The position numbers and the translations under genes are program-made. This document shows positions 24,327 to 46,872 of a stretch of 64,000 bases of DNA, piece after piece (within the stretch, counting starts at the first letter, position 1; each line of letters starts with the position of its first letter). Location of the stretch: assembly GCF_040436345.1 (NCBI RefSeq), contig NC_133216.1, positions 16,237,610 through 16,301,609 on the forward strand, given 5' to 3'. The DNA comes from Pagrus major. Lineage: Eukaryota > Chordata > Actinopteri > Spariformes > Sparidae. The notes under the pieces are model-generated. The model was not told the DNA's origin. It did no database searches and was given only the letters and a program-made list of their open reading frames with translations.

Positions 24327-24693
24327 TTAAAGGTGCACTACGTAGTTTTGGGAAAGAAATTCTAATCAGAAGAGAAAGATCTTCACCGACTGATTTTCTT
24401 TATGTCTGAACAAACTAAATAAACAAACTCTCTTTGTGCTCATGACTGAATAAACTTGATAAACAAACTGACCTTGAAGGACAACACAGTTTCATACTGT
24501 TTTACTCTGTTTATATTTGGTGGACCCTGCCACCTTTCTAGCTTCAAACAGTGTTCTGCGGACCTTATTTTCCTCTGAGAACAGCTTGTTCATTCAGTCA
24601 CGTAAAAAAGTTTGTATTATTACCTCATTAATATTGTAAATATTAAAACTCTGAGTTTGAATTTCTTCTCCAAATCTACATAGTGTCACTTAA
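24327..24693. mobile_element. Inverted-repeat element, copy 2 (most complete of the family)
   Basis: The left end is TTAAAGGTGCACTACGTAGT and the reverse complement of the right end is TTAAGTGACACTATGTAGAT. The ends are therefore imperfect inverted repeats of about 25 bp around a 367-bp non-coding body. Both ends carry TTAA. No transposase, so MITE-like. Confidence 0.75.
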
Positions 24694-25520
24694 ATGATTC
24701 AAACGTGTTTTATATTTTGACTTTTTGAAGTCAGACATGTTTTCTTTTAATGTCAGAATTCCTGTCTTTCCTTGAAGAGTGATTTCCTCTTGTTTTGCTC
24801 ATATGATGCACTCCTTTTCTTTCACACTCATGTTAGATGTTTCAATAACAAAATTACAGTGAAAAATCCACAACTTGGCAGCTTTACCTCCTGATATCTC
24901 CATCAGTTCTGTACCTTAATGTAGCTTCTACACCACCTGGAGGACAAATAAGGTACAAACACTCTTTTTTTCATTTCTTTCCTTTATGTGTTGCTCATAT
25001 TCGTATGTAGCTCTCAGGCAGGTAAGCTACCATGAATCATGCACCTGACAGCTCCTGTAGCAACTAGCAGCAAATGTGTTTGCGTCAACAGCAGGTTGGT
25101 TGGTTGCCCGGTGACAAATAGTGAGTTTATTGTGAGGCTCCAGTCCAGAGAGGAGTTTACACAATGTGACAAAAGTGGGCCAAAGAGGGGGGAAGTGAGT
25201 TGTTTTTTCAAACTCAGACATTTCAGAGCCTTTAAGTGGGCTCCTCTCAGAGCCACTGTTTTGGCTGAAGTACAGTGGATCTTCCCAGCAGGAATTCTTG
25301 CGAAGTAGCCCAACTCGATATTGAATTCAACTCTTTAACCATGTAAGAAGGGCAACACTTTATTTTATTTTTTTACAGGGAGACACTTTAAGATAAATAA
25401 CCGCCAAAAAAAAGGCAAACACTATTTCTTTTGAGCTCCTCTCTGAAAGGGCAATGTGGAGTGGAAGAGAGGAGCTCATCTACACTATGTCTCTGTCTCA
25501 CACAAACACACACACACACT

Positions 25521-25524
<4 letters not shown>

Positions 25525-25559
<35 letters not shown>
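25525..25559. repeat. (CA)n microsatellite upstream of hepacam
   Basis: About 35 bp of uninterrupted CA, preceded by an impure CA stretch from 25501. It ends about 180 bp before the hepacam start codon, so it probably lies in the promoter or 5' UTR. Confidence 0.95.
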
Positions 25560-25562
<3 letters not shown>

Positions 25563-25737
25563 GGCTGTTGTTGGCTGTGACTGGGGTGCTGTGAGGAGAG
25601 TGGGGCTCAGTGTGACCAGGCAGAGGCCAGTGTTGCAGGCAGTCAGGCAGTGGAGAGAGTGTTGAGCCGCAGAGACGTGCCCAGGGTGGATAAACCATGC
25701 TCACTGAGTGGGAGAAAGACTCTGCCCAGGACACAAG

Positions 25738-33919
<8,182 letters not shown>

Positions 33920-34341
33920 CAGCTGCTTGGATGTATGTGTTCATTCTGTGATTGTAAAGTACATGTATAGATTGTTGGTCTTTGTTGCATCCTGCCACGG
34001 AGATAAAGGATTCGATGCACTAGGATAAGAGATGAGTTCACTTTCAGCTAACTGTGTCTTTATATTCCATTATTTATCATCTATTTCTCTATGCACAGTA
34101 TTTCTGTAGTCTTTTGATGATATCCTGTCATGAGAAAATTATATCCTGTCGACCGGTAAAGAATTTACAGCTCTGGTATATATTTTGCTTCTTGACGAAT
34201 TATAAATTCTACTGGGAACTTTTGATAAGTGCCTGTACATATTGTATGTAAGTTAATAGTTATGGATCAGGTTTTTCTTTTGGACAATTAAACCACAAAG
34301 TGTATTCTTATTCAACAGTAGGTCATCGTACAACCTAAGGT

Positions 34342-34347
34342 AATAAA
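34342..34347 (+). promoter_or_regulatory. Poly(A) signal AATAAA of hepacam
   Basis: Hexamer about 420 bp after the stop. An earlier ATTAAA near 34287 is an alternative. Confidence 0.55.
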
Positions 34348-34349
34348 AA

Positions 34350-35905
34350 CAGTTTAAATATTTTGTTGTTTGTCATCAGTTTTGACACATTCTCCACCAC
34401 AGTAAATTGTACTTGTACTCTGTTTTATTTGTACAGTATAAATACATTGTCTTGTTATTAGAGTTTCACACACGAGAGCAGTGTTATAAAAAATAAACAC
34501 AAATCATGCTTGAGTAAAAGTAAAGACAATGTGTTAAAATATTACTTTGGTAAAAGTGAATGTCACCCATACAGATAGTACTTTAGTAAAAGTCTTAAAG
34601 TGTCTGATATTAAATGCACTTATGTACTTTATACTTCCACTCTACTACATTTTGGAGGCAAATATTCTTATTTTCTTCAACACCATATATATATGACAAC
34701 TTTAGTCACTAGTTACTAAGCAGATTACCTGCTGCATCAGAGCCAAAGCACAGCACAGTGCATTTTTAAATAATTTGTTCATCAACAGTTGGATAGAAAA
34801 AAAGACAACAAAAAACGTACTCAAGTAATATTCGCATGGGTGACTTTGACTTAATATTTAGACACAGTATCTTCACTTTGACGCAAAGTATTACTTTGGG
34901 GTACATTTTACAACACTGATCAAAAGTAAAATAAAGTAAATCAAAAGTATACACATGTTAACAAGTATGTATATACTGTACTCAGCATTGGAATCACTGT
35001 TTTTCTTTTATCCAGTTGCTGATAAAATAAAATAATCTAAGGGTGCACTGCTTTGGGTCTAATGCAGCATGTAATCTGCAAAGTAACTAGTAACTAATGT
35101 TATGAAATAAATGTAGTGGAGTAAAAAGTACAATATTACCTTCAAAAAGTAGTGGAATGGAAGTAAGGGAAGAAATACGCAAGTAAAGTACAAGTACCTC
35201 CAAATTTTACTGAAGTACAGCACTCTAGTTAATGTACTTAGTTACATTTCATCACTACAAAAAAGTAATAGAGATGCTTACTTTCTTTTGTCTTTTTCAG
35301 AGCTGAATGTGATCAGCTTATGTGATTGTAATTCCTTTCTTGTCCATTAGGTGTCGCCCACATATCTCCTTAAATACTGTATTTCAATGCACACTTACCA
35401 CAAGAAAGATTTACCTGTAAATACATTTCAACATTACCAATTTTCATTAGCTTTTTTAATCCATAAAGTGTAGCTTTGGATGTGTTACCGCTGTTTCCAA
35501 AAGATGGGAGCCATGAGCAACTGGTTAGCTAATGACAAGGTGCCTCTTAAGCTTCAAATACTTGACATTTGAAGGTCAGTGGGGATAAAGCTGAAAGAAG
35601 AATAATAAGTGTATAAATTGTGAGCAAATTAACGTCAAGAGAGATCCTTAAGTCAGCCATTTGTGGTCAAACTGTCGCTCCAGTTGGTTTTATAAGTACA
35701 CTCTTCTTGATTATGGACAAATTGTTCCCGGAAATGATCAAATGGCTAATTTTCTTTTTACCTAATATTGGGTTTAGGCTACATGTTGTGTTTTTCCATT
35801 GCACATGCAAGGAGCATGGGATAAAAAGACCAAAAACATGAATGATTAAAGGATGTGCTGAACTGTATTCAGTTGTGAGGTACAAGCTTGTGAAAGACTC
35901 TCCTA

Positions 35906-35944
<39 letters not shown>

Positions 35945-38380
35945 GGCGTGGTCCGTCACTATTATCAGGATAATGTGTTCCCTTCTGAGGTCCAGCTGGA
36001 CATCTTTTGTCATGAAAATCTGCATGATTTTATTGATTGCTTTTATCCTGCAATGTGTCTTCCGTTACTGAAGGTGTGATGAGTCTTGTGGTTACACAAG
36101 CAAATCAGATCCGCCTGTTTTGATCTGGGCTTTGTTCTGATTGAAACGTAATTTATTCCTCGGCACACAGACTCATGAATACGCATACAGCGTCATGGGC
36201 ACACAAACACGCGCATAATCACTAGTGGCTTACAGTAAGTGGAAAATTAAATGTCCTCAGATAATGAAAGCAGGTCATTGTTATTGAGCTTGGAAATTGC
36301 TTTTAATCTATTTTGATCTCACATTTTTTATTAGTCACACAGTCTGTCCCCGTCGTATTCCACCTCTCCTGGCTTGGAAGCCGAGGCAGTAATTAGACAC
36401 TGGGGAGCAGGATCACATCTGTGTGCATACAGTACATGTGTATGAGTCCATGTGTGGGGAGAAGGTGTCCTATCAGTTCAATGGAGATGATGTATGATGC
36501 TCTACATCGCTAATTAATTACCTCCTCCTCCTGCCTGGCCGAGCCTTCTCACTAATGTCCTTGTCACACCAGCCTGTTGATGTGAAATTCCCAGTAGAAG
36601 AGGGTGACTTTATTGTTGGGAAGCTCTTATCCAGCCTTTTGTCTCCACAGAGCAGGACCTGCAGTTCATAACAGGTAGTAAAGCCCTAGTAAATTTTGTG
36701 CTGCTTTATACATAAGCTCCACTACATTTCAGACGCAAATATTGTCCCTTCTATTCCACTACATTTATGTAAAAGCTATGGTTACTTGTTCCAATTATAT
36801 TTAAATATATGATAAATACAAGTAGTGCAATACATTTAAGGCAATGGTTTCCAATCTTTTGGCTCATAACAAATGTTTTTCACCTATCCAGTAGTACTCG
36901 CCAAGACCTGTAAACACACTTTAATGTGTAAAATTGGTGAAGTTACCCTTTAAATAACCGTTTTAGGTACAATATTTTACAAAAAAGCAAAAATACAGAG
37001 AAAAGAGTGGTAGATTTGCAATTTCTAAATAGACATACTTAATGCCTGTCATAAAGGTGGATTCCCCATGAAATCAAGCATTATGAGGAAATGTTGATAA
37101 CTTTAGCTTTAGCTCAACAAAGTTACCAAGCAACCACATCTGTTAGCGGTTTACAATGTTTACTTTGTTTCACATTAGTCATGTTACGGTTATCAATCTT
37201 GCACAGTAACATGTTGTGTCTTTTGTTCACTCGCTTTCAAAACAAATGCATGTGATAGGAGGATCATGATCTTTGTGACCAGAGCAGTGCTCATACCACT
37301 TTTGTCTACAGGGGCCGCCAGAATCGACAAAAATGAAAGTTCCTTATAGCAGCTTTAAGTAGACTACATTTTGAATGCAGGACTTGCAGTGGAGTAACAT
37401 TAATGTATTGTCACCTTTTCTTTAAAGATCTAAATACTTCTTCCACCTCTCCTGATGCTCTTCCTGAGATGTCTCCCTTTCCCCTATCTGTGAAGTTTTC
37501 CTTATCCACAATAAATGACAAGACAGGCCTTTACCATTTTTTTTTAACATGGTCTGAATTATTATTCATTTCATCAAAACATGTGTTTTGATACATTTGT
37601 ATGTATGTTGCTCAACTGTAAATTGTGTTAAAAAAAGAAAGCACTTCAGAATGTCCTGAAGTGCTCTGCTGAGTTCATCTGACCAAACCATCTGCTGGAC
37701 CTGCTCTCAACAACGAAGTGGATAAGTGCGCACACACACACACATGAACACACTCACACATACAGAGAAAACAAACGCAAATACATATCTAATAATCATA
37801 GCACACATTCACATGTGTACATACATAAAGTAGCACTCAGTGGCAGACAGAAAGAACAAACAAACACTTGAAATTATGGTTAGAAGTGGAGTCCTTCTGA
37901 TAAGATATAATTTTCCATGTATCATTGAGTGCTCTAATCAGTGTTTAGTTTGTGCACTGTGTGCCTTTTAGGGCCAATAACAACTGCTGTTTTCAACAGA
38001 ACGCAGGTGTAATATAATAATCTACCTAGGTTTCTATCAGATATCTGTGTAGTTAACAATTTGTGTTCAGTATCTGATTAAGCCACAGTACTTGTATGCT
38101 TTTTTCCTCTATGAGATTCAGTGAATCAGACTATGTAGATAAGCAGTTTGTGGCGAGTGCAGGTAAAAGCCCTACACCACTTAAGACATGTCTGTTTTTT
38201 TTGTTTTTTTTTCCATAGTAACAGTCCCCTGGCAATCAGTAAGAGTGCCAGTTATATTCATAGTACTCCTCACCCCTCTGGCTCCCTCACACATCCCCTT
38301 CCTCACTTCTTTCTTCATCACTCACATCCTCTCTCACTCTCTCTCCCTCTCTCTCTCTCCTCCCCTGTAGCTCTCCCTTT
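34350..38380. other. Intergenic region between hepacam and pde9a
   Basis: No coding exon seen. 34490-35260 and 36690-36850 hold AAGTAAAGTACTT-type repeats. 35910-35941 is (CA)16. 37435-37515 is a short piece of a CTTCCTGAG-type repeat tail. 36480-36610 is non-repetitive and contains CGCTAATTAATTACCTCC, a homeodomain-like word; a conserved element there is conjecture. Confidence 0.45.
35910..35941. repeat. (CA)16 microsatellite
   Basis: Uninterrupted CA dinucleotide array between hepacam and pde9a. Confidence 0.95.
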
Positions 38381-38387
38381 GTGCGTT

Positions 38388-38481
38388 CGAGTGTGAGTCT
38401 GTCTGCATGTGAGTCGGCTGCATCCTCAGCACCTGAGACATTACCTCCGGTCTCCACAGGGGAAGCTGCACCGCTGACACT
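38388..38481 (+). other. Probable non-coding first exon of pde9a
   Basis: A CT-rich stretch is followed by sequence ending GACACT|GTGAGT, a strong donor. An acceptor TTTCTTCAG lies at 38887, just upstream of the coding start at 38989. The left boundary is a guess; only the donor is clear. Confidence 0.4.
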
Positions 38482-38988
38482 GTGAGTTAAACGGGTCTGC
38501 TGTTGCTTTGACTGCGATTTTATATGTTTTATTATGTTTAATGATTAATTGGAGGTGAATGTTTTACTGTTTGATTGGAGCGTGAAAAACTGTCCGTGTA
38601 TCATGGATATAATACATGTAAATTGCCAGTTTATTTAGCATTTTTAAAAAGTGAGTGTTTTAGTTTCAAGGATAATGTTTTAGCATTTGTATTCCTGTAT
38701 GTTTTATTTGTTTTTCTTACTTTTTAACTGGACATTAGCAACAGCAAATACTTGTATAAAAAATTATGCAATGTCAAATTTGCTGGCAGTTAAATTGAGC
38801 ATACTCACCTGCATTGTATTTATCAGGCATTATCTGCATGAATATACTGAAAGAAATGTGTGTCTTCCCCATATTTGTTTCTTCAGTGACTCCTTGTGAA
38901 AAGACCCTGGTTGTTGGCTCGTCAGGTTTGCCAATCAGGACTCTAACCCAGAAACTCTGCAGGTGTAAGAGAGGAGAGGGAGGTCAAC

Positions 38989-41900
38989 ATGGGCTCCAGC
39001 TCCTCCTCCTATGCCCCCAAAACCATTTACCTGGATGTGGATGGGAAAGTGCAAAAGGTGGGTCCGAATCCAGTGGAAATGCTATTTTTCTTCGAACTTT
39101 AATATTGTTTACATTGTTAAATTCTGTGACTGAAAACTTAAGCTTCGTATAGAATATAGAATTTTTTCTTTTAATTTTTTTTTGCTAGTAAACAGTTTCA
39201 TATAATGTAAATGGGATTAATAAAAGGAAACAGAAACAGATTTAATGGTTCAATGAAGCAAAAAATGATAACTTTACACTGTAAGTGTTGTTGGAATATT
39301 ATGTCTGAAGTATAAACATATAGAAAATGGTATATTAGGTGTCTAACTGTAGAGAAAATCAATTGATTGTGCAGGCAGTACCATCCAAAATATGTTTAAA
39401 TTAATCATAGTTCAGACTAATCCAGTAAAAATAAATGTAATGGTTAAATATATGATTGGATTATTGGATTAGAAGACATTTAGAGATATAAAGGGGCTCT
39501 ATGTAAAAATTGTAGGAATTTCTATGTATTAATCACTTTTATATTGGTCATATGTGCGCAGATTGTAATGTGACGAGAAAAACACAAGACCCTCCCCGTC
39601 TCTCTGATTGCCTATACAAGCCTGTAGTTGATCTGTTTCAGTTGTTTAATGCTGCTGGATTGCAGATTTCTTTGTGATGGGCTCGGGTCAGATTTTCAGC
39701 GACAGTCCAAAGGATGTGACTTTATGGCTCATCTCAGTGCCTCTCTCCACTCTGCTAACAGAGAGCAACAGTAGCTAATGTTAGTTTAGAAATGGAGCTC
39801 GCTAACATAAACTAAAGACTGGCTTCCAGCAAAGAACGGCTCCACAGAGCCCCTTTAATGATTTGTTTAATGACAAAACCAACCATAATAAACTTTAACT
39901 ATGGCAACCTTCTTGAGTCACTAGTAGGTATTCCCTGCAGACTAACCTCACCTGAGGAGGTGCTACAATTAAACCACGATGCAGTTTGCTTTACAGGTGT
40001 TACTGACAGAACCAAACACCTGTTGTTAACAGCTTGCACACCAGTAATTTCTGCTGCCTTACAGCCCTGGGGTATTCGAGTGAAAATATGGATTAAGATC
40101 AAGTTTCCAGAGGCAGAATTTAAGCTATTAATCAGTGGTGATTAAATTGAATAATAAAAAATACAAAATGTGGAGTGCAAATAAAATAAAATGCTGTCTT
40201 CTTTCAGCTTTTTAACTGTAACGACAGCAGAACAACAGCTTGGTCATCATTTTAACAGTCGTGACAAATGTTTCGAGGCTCGAGTTTCATGTTTCAGCGT
40301 TCCAGACATACTGAGATACAGATAAATGCAGCACTTGCTGATCTGGTGATGTAGAGTGCTTCAAGTACAGAGCTGGCGATGACACATGTCTTTTCAAGAG
40401 CCCCGAGCCCACGGCCTGACGCTGAATGTTTGTCTGCTACACCTGCTCCCTTCAAGATGTGAGATCACAGTTTTTGCACTCACACAGCAGCACTCTCTCT
40501 ATACTTGTACTGTACTAAGTCTGATTGCATGACAGGCGTGGATAATGTTGCTTTCTTCAAGAGCTCCATAAACGCTCACACTCCAGCTGTCCTTTTCTTC
40601 CCCTCACTGCTCTCTCTGCTGACTTGACCTTATTCAACCATAAAACGAACCGACCCTTACTTTTCACTCCCATGTGACTCGGTTGTCTGGAAAACACATG
40701 AAATCTGATAACTTTCCGACCCCGTCAGAACAACTGAGGCCTTATATCAAAACCAGCAGCTGTTTGTGTGCAGGTGTGCCTTTGGAAACCACATAGACAC
40801 AGATGGCACTGTGTTGGATTTGTTGGCCACAGAGGAGGTTACTCCTGAACATGTAGCATATTGATAATTGGTACCACTTCCATGTGAGCTTCTTCTCATA
40901 TGCATATTGATACAAAACCAGAAACAGTCTTGTATTTGAATTAAGAAAACAATTAAAGATCTTTGTTTTCCTCACAGGTGGTGTTCAGTCGCCACTGCAG
41001 CCCATGTGACATCAAGGAGCTTCTGTGTTCCTCATCTAACATTCCCAGGTTTGTGGTTTTGTTAATTTGTTTGCTTTTTCATTGGTTTATTTATTTATCT
41101 TTATTAATTATTTATCTGTGTCACTGAATATAATTTCTGGACATTATGGCCCTTTTAATTTTTTATTTTATTGTTTATGTTTACAGGGAGAGCTCACAAT
41201 TAAAAGTAATTGCACCAGAGTTAGCTAGTAACTAATTTGCATCTGTTGTCACTATAAAGAAGAAAGAACCATCACATAAAGCTGCACACAAACAGCACAC
41301 AACATGGCAAGATTATCATGCAGCAAAACAGCTATTAACACACAACAAATACTTGCATGTAATAATAAAACAGACGCACATCAAAGCAGACAATTACAAA
41401 AGTGAAGGGGTTGTCGTCATGGTTCTTTGATGTTCATGGTTATCAAGGAAAATAAATCATTTATACACCATTCTTCCAGTCGGCACTCTTCTATTTCCCT
41501 TGTTCTGGAGACTTTATTTTGAAGATACGTTCTTGGCATATATGCAGCTTCATGCATAGCAAAAAAAAATCTAGCCAACTGTAGAAACAGGGATACTTTT
41601 TGTCACATTCATAGTTTAGTAGCCCCAGATGGTTTCTTGCATAGAACCATCAGAAAGGAGGCAACTAGTTTGGAAAAGGGCAGGCACTAGCCTATCACAG
41701 GCTAACTTTAAAGGTCCTATTTGTAAGAAAAGTAGATTTTTGAGTCTCATTCCCAACTCTGGGAACTGGGATTGTAGGACGGGTCGGCCACCATACCAAT
41801 GCAGCAGTATTTGATGAGTTGGGAATGGGACTCAAAAATCATCTTTTCTTACAACTAGGACCTTCAAGCAATCAGATACACAGAAGAAAATCGCTTACAC

Positions 41901-44900
41901 CAACTAGCCAGTTGAGAGAAGAGCAAAAACATCTTTTCCATCGAGTAAAGCTTTCAGTGCCGTTCTTTGCTCTACTTCCAATTAAAAAACTCTCCAGTTC
42001 TGATATGATTTATGCTATAGCAGCATCTTTACTAAAGGAGCTACCACTGTTGTTTTCAAACAGTCACTTCTCTCGCCTTTAGCTGCCGTTTTGGATGCTG
42101 AATGGTTCAACCACTGTGTGTTTACTTTCAAGATTAAAAAACTTCCACCTTTCTCACTTTTACTTCCGTCCTGTCATAACAGGAACACTGCCATCATGAT
42201 GGTGGACCCAGAAGGCGCCTTGGTCTCCATAGATCCCACCATGCCCACCAACTCTCCAAAGTAACACACCAGTATTATTGGATTGTATTTGTATAGAAAT
42301 CAAATTATTATTTCATTTCAGCTTTCTTTCAACCTTGTGCTCTTGTGTCGAAAAGCGACACAAGAGCTAATAAATTAACCTCTTTGAAATAAAAGCATTA
42401 TAAAGAAATAGTAAGGCTGATGTTGAGAGTTAAAAATAATAACTGTTCTTCTGGTTTCCTCACAGCTCTCTGTACAAAGTTGTCCCTCTGTCCACTGGTC
42501 AGCTTGGAGGTAAGCTGTAAACATCTTTATTCTCCGTTACTAATGAGCTTGAAAGTACCAGACCTTGACAAGGCGAGCGCTGTTCACAATGATTTATCGG
42601 CAGTGTATCTGTGTCTGCAGAGAAGGAGGACATGTTTCAGAATGTGCTGTCCCAGGTGGCGGAGCAGTTCAGCAGGTAACACCTCAGTTGTTTATGTTAT
42701 GTTATAGTTGAAGCCCATCCCTCCCCACCCTCCCACATACCTCACACACATACCCGACACCAGTGACTTTCAATGATAACACATGCTGCAACCCATAGAG
42801 GCAAGTTAAGTAAGACAATTCTTGTCTTATTTTGTCTTTATGACCACTGAACCATGTGAAATACACACAACTGTCTAATAATTTTCTATTCTTATCATTT
42901 GCCTTCCTCTCACAGAGCCTTTCGCATCAACGAGTTGAAGACTGAGGTCACCAACAGGCTAGCAATGCTGGAGAAGAGAGTGGAACGTAAGTGGTACATT
43001 TGACCAACAAACGACTGCCCTAAATAATGAAATACAGAAAATGCAAACACGTTCCTCAAGTGAAATCAAGCCGTGATATGCCTTGCCATCTTGTTTCAGT
43101 GGAAGGCTTGAAGGTGGTGGAGATTGAGAGGTGTAAAAATGATCTGAAGAAGCTACGAGATGAGATGACTTCAAGAGGTGGTGGCAGGTGAAATGAAGAC
43201 CAACATTAGACATCTTGCAACAGGTGTCTACAACAATCAAATTTAATGTAAAATTTCCTTTCCTTTGAAATTCAGGGTAAACTGTCCGTGCAAATACAAC
43301 TTCTCAGACGATGGGAAGAAGGTCACTCCTAGACGAGATGTCCCCAATTACCCAAAGGTATGTCCACTGGGACTGGTATCTTTACTACTATTAGACAGAG
43401 CAAACTTTAAATCGCTATACTGTCTTCATAAAGGTCCTAATTGTAAGAGTGTTGATTTTTGAGTCTCATTACGAACTCGTCAGATACTGACACTTTGGGA
43501 TTGTAGGTGGATTGGCCCCTCTCCCAAAGCGTCAGTATTTTAAGAGATCAGAAACCCAAAGCATCAGTATTTGACAAGTTCGGAATGAGAATCAAAAATC
43601 AACTGTCTTACAAATTGGTAGTTCTGATGGCTTTGTTTTTTATTTGGTATATCCAGTACACACTGTCTCAGGAGACGATTGAAGCGCTCAAGAAGCCAAC
43701 ATTTGACGTCTGGCACTGGGAACACAATGAGGTTTGTTGTCTCTCCATAACTCACTTCCCATTCCACGTGATCCAGGTGACGCATGTCTGAACTTCTTTT
43801 CTCTTCCTTTGTGGCTGCAGATGCTGAGTTGTTTGGAGTATATGTACCATGACTTGGGACTGGTGAAAGAATTCAACATGAACCCCATCACACTCAAACG
43901 CTGGCTGGTAAAGACAGCACACATAGAGATATACTGTATCCTGCAGTGCACAATGCAGATCTCAAACAAGATTTTAACTAAAAAGCAGAAGTGTTGATTA
44001 GAGTCTAATCAGTGCTAGAAATTTTTGATTTAAGATTCTTCAGTCAGTGAATTGATAATTTTCTGTCTTCTAGTTGGCGATTCAGGAGAACTACCGTAAC
44101 AACCCTTTCCACAACTTTCGCCACTGCTTCTGCGTTAGTCAGATGATGTACGGCATGATTCACCTCTGCAACCTGCAGGTATGATGCATGTTTGTGGCTA
44201 TGGGATTAAACACTATTTCTTGCAACCATCTGCCTTTGAAATACCAACTTATACATTTCCAGTCTGGACATTTAGCATTAACACCTTTCATTTTACTCCA
44301 TTGTCCAGGAGAAGCTGACTCTCACCGATATGGGAATTCTAATGACAGCTGCTGTGTGTCATGACCTGGACCACCCTGGCTACAACAACACGTAAGACTC
44401 ACTATTCGGTCTGTCGAAGTGTTGACAGATAGAGCAATGCAGATGCCCATTGACCCCAGTGTGTTTTGACACCCTTGGCACAACACTGTTGTCAATGAAC
44501 TGTGAAACTAGTTCAGCATGGAGAGAGTTCAGGTATGAAAACATGGTGATTCAGATTATAGTGTTGTCAGAGTTTAAGGGAAGGCGAGGACCTCTTATCA
44601 CTGAAGCTTCATGGGAATACAGTCAATCAATTCACTCACCTGTGTCGTCTATCAGGTACCAAATCAATGCCCGCACAGAGCTGGCAGTGCGCTACAACGA
44701 TATCTCCCCGCTGGAGAACCATCACTGTGCCGTGGCCTTCCAGATCCTCTCTCTTCCTGAGTGCAATATTTTTGCAAATGTGGATCTAGAGGCGTTCAAA
44801 CAGATCCGACAGGTGAGATGTGGAATGTAAAGCTCTCGCTCATCTAGTTTTATCATAAAGGGACAGTTCACCCCAAAATCAAAAATACATATTTTTCCTG

Positions 44901-46815
44901 TCACCTGTACTGCTGTTTATCTATCTAGTCTAGTTGCAAAGTTTTGGTGATATCGACAGGAGAGGTGACTGCCTTCTCTCGAATATAAGACTAGACGCCA
45001 AAATTGAAAAATTCAACAGCAATGACTCTTTTCAGAAATCGTGACCCAGTCACTTCAGATAATCACGTAGGAACTATTTTCTTTCTGTATCATCACGCAG
45101 AAGGAAGTGTGCATCTACTCTTGGACAAGAAGCTTGTCATGGCAGTGCAGCATGTAAACATTTATGAAAATTGGGAACAGATGAACTGCCAAAGACTACA
45201 GGGAAAAATCAGACTAAGGTCACACTCACACTTGGCCCAGTTGCTCCGTACTGTGCCGAAGCATGATTGTCCCTCCTCCCCAGTCCCCCCGACGGCCTGC
45301 ACCTCTTGTACATACGTGTCCACGTTGCGTACCCATGCTTGTGCTCGTGCATGAGCACACCTCTTCCAACCGTGCCTGGGCGAAGAAATTGTACGGTATG
45401 GTGCACTCACGCTAGTCAAACGAACTGGACTTTGGGGGTCAAACGTGCTTGGGCATAGTGCAGATTGCCTTGTGTGAGTGCGCCCTAAAATACAATAATT
45501 AACAAATAAAACATAGGTGTACACAGATATGGTATGCATGTGGTAGGAAGGAAAACAGTTCCTGTAAACTCCATGAAACTGCTCACAACAAGGTCTGTAG
45601 GTTGCCATCAGTGATCTATATTCAAGAGATGGTAGACATCTTAATGCTGGTAAACTTGACAACTCACACCAAAACAGTCTAGATGGATGAATAGCACTTC
45701 AGGTAAGGAAAGATATGTATTTTGATTTTGGGGGGAACTGTCCCTTTAATCCCACATGGTTTTGTCACATTTTTACATATCAATCAGAAGACTATTTGGT
45801 TTCACTTAAATGTCAGCATGCAAACATCTCAAGCAGTTTTGGTCTTTTATTTCCAGGCAATTATCACCCTCATCCTGGCCACTGACATGGCCCGACATGG
45901 CGAGATACTCGACTCCTTTAAACAAAAAGTGGACAACTTTGACTTCACCAATGAAGAGCATGTGACATGTGTATGTATACATTAAGTCTCGTAAGATCAC
46001 GTTGCATCTCCACCTGACATCAGCTCCTTACTGTACTGCACATGTGAGATGTGACCTGAACACAAGCAGGCCTTTATCTGCTGAGCGGGCTGTAATCAGC
46101 AGGAGCCAAACAGACTGTATTAGTGTAATTGGGAATGCAGTCACGTAAATACAGTAGATGCATGATGAATAGGCTTCTTTATCCTGTGTGAGGGCCATGT
46201 ATGTTTGTTCATATGTGTTTGTGTTTTTAGCTGAAGATGGTTTTGATCAAGTGCTGCGATATTTCCAACGAAGTGAGGCCAACTGAGGTAGCTGAGCCAT
46301 GGGTGGACTGCCTCCTGGAGGAGTACTTCATGCAGGTGACTTCAACCAGAGCATTCACGTAACTCCAGAAATCCACTATCTAAATCCTACATGTCGACTC
46401 GGGTGAAGGGAAAAGTACCCATGCTACCCATGAGAGGTGAATTTTGCTATATTGAATAAAAAATATCCCCACGTGTGCTTCCCAGAGCGACAGGGAGAAG
46501 TCTGAGGGTCTTCCTGTGGCTCCCTTCATGGACAGAGACAAAGTCACCAAACCCACCGCTCAGATCGGATTCATCAAGTTTGTCCTCATCCCAATGTTTG
46601 AGACTGTCATGAAGGTAGGACAATGTGTGTAAGATGTGCTCCCTTATAAATACACCCTCATTAATTAACAACAATTAATGCTCTTACTGTGGTGTCCAAC
46701 AGCTTTTCCCTCAGATTGAGGAGATCATGGTTCAACCGTTGAGAGACTCTCGTGACCACTATGAGGAGCTGAAACAGATCGATGACGCCATGACAGAGGT
46801 AGAACCTATTCTGCC

Positions 46816-46872
<57 letters not shown>

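Larger units (their letters stand above)
22210..25737. other. Intergenic region between nrgn and hepacam
   Basis: No exon of the human-order neighbours VSIG2 or ESAM is seen. It contains the inverted-repeat element at 24327-24693 and a (CA)n tract at 25525-25559. The last few hundred bases should hold the hepacam promoter and 5' UTR. Confidence 0.5.

Noticed and set aside
44856..45748. Frames of 100-166 codons within pde9a intron 13
   Set aside because: They lie wholly inside an inverted-repeat element and resemble no transposase.
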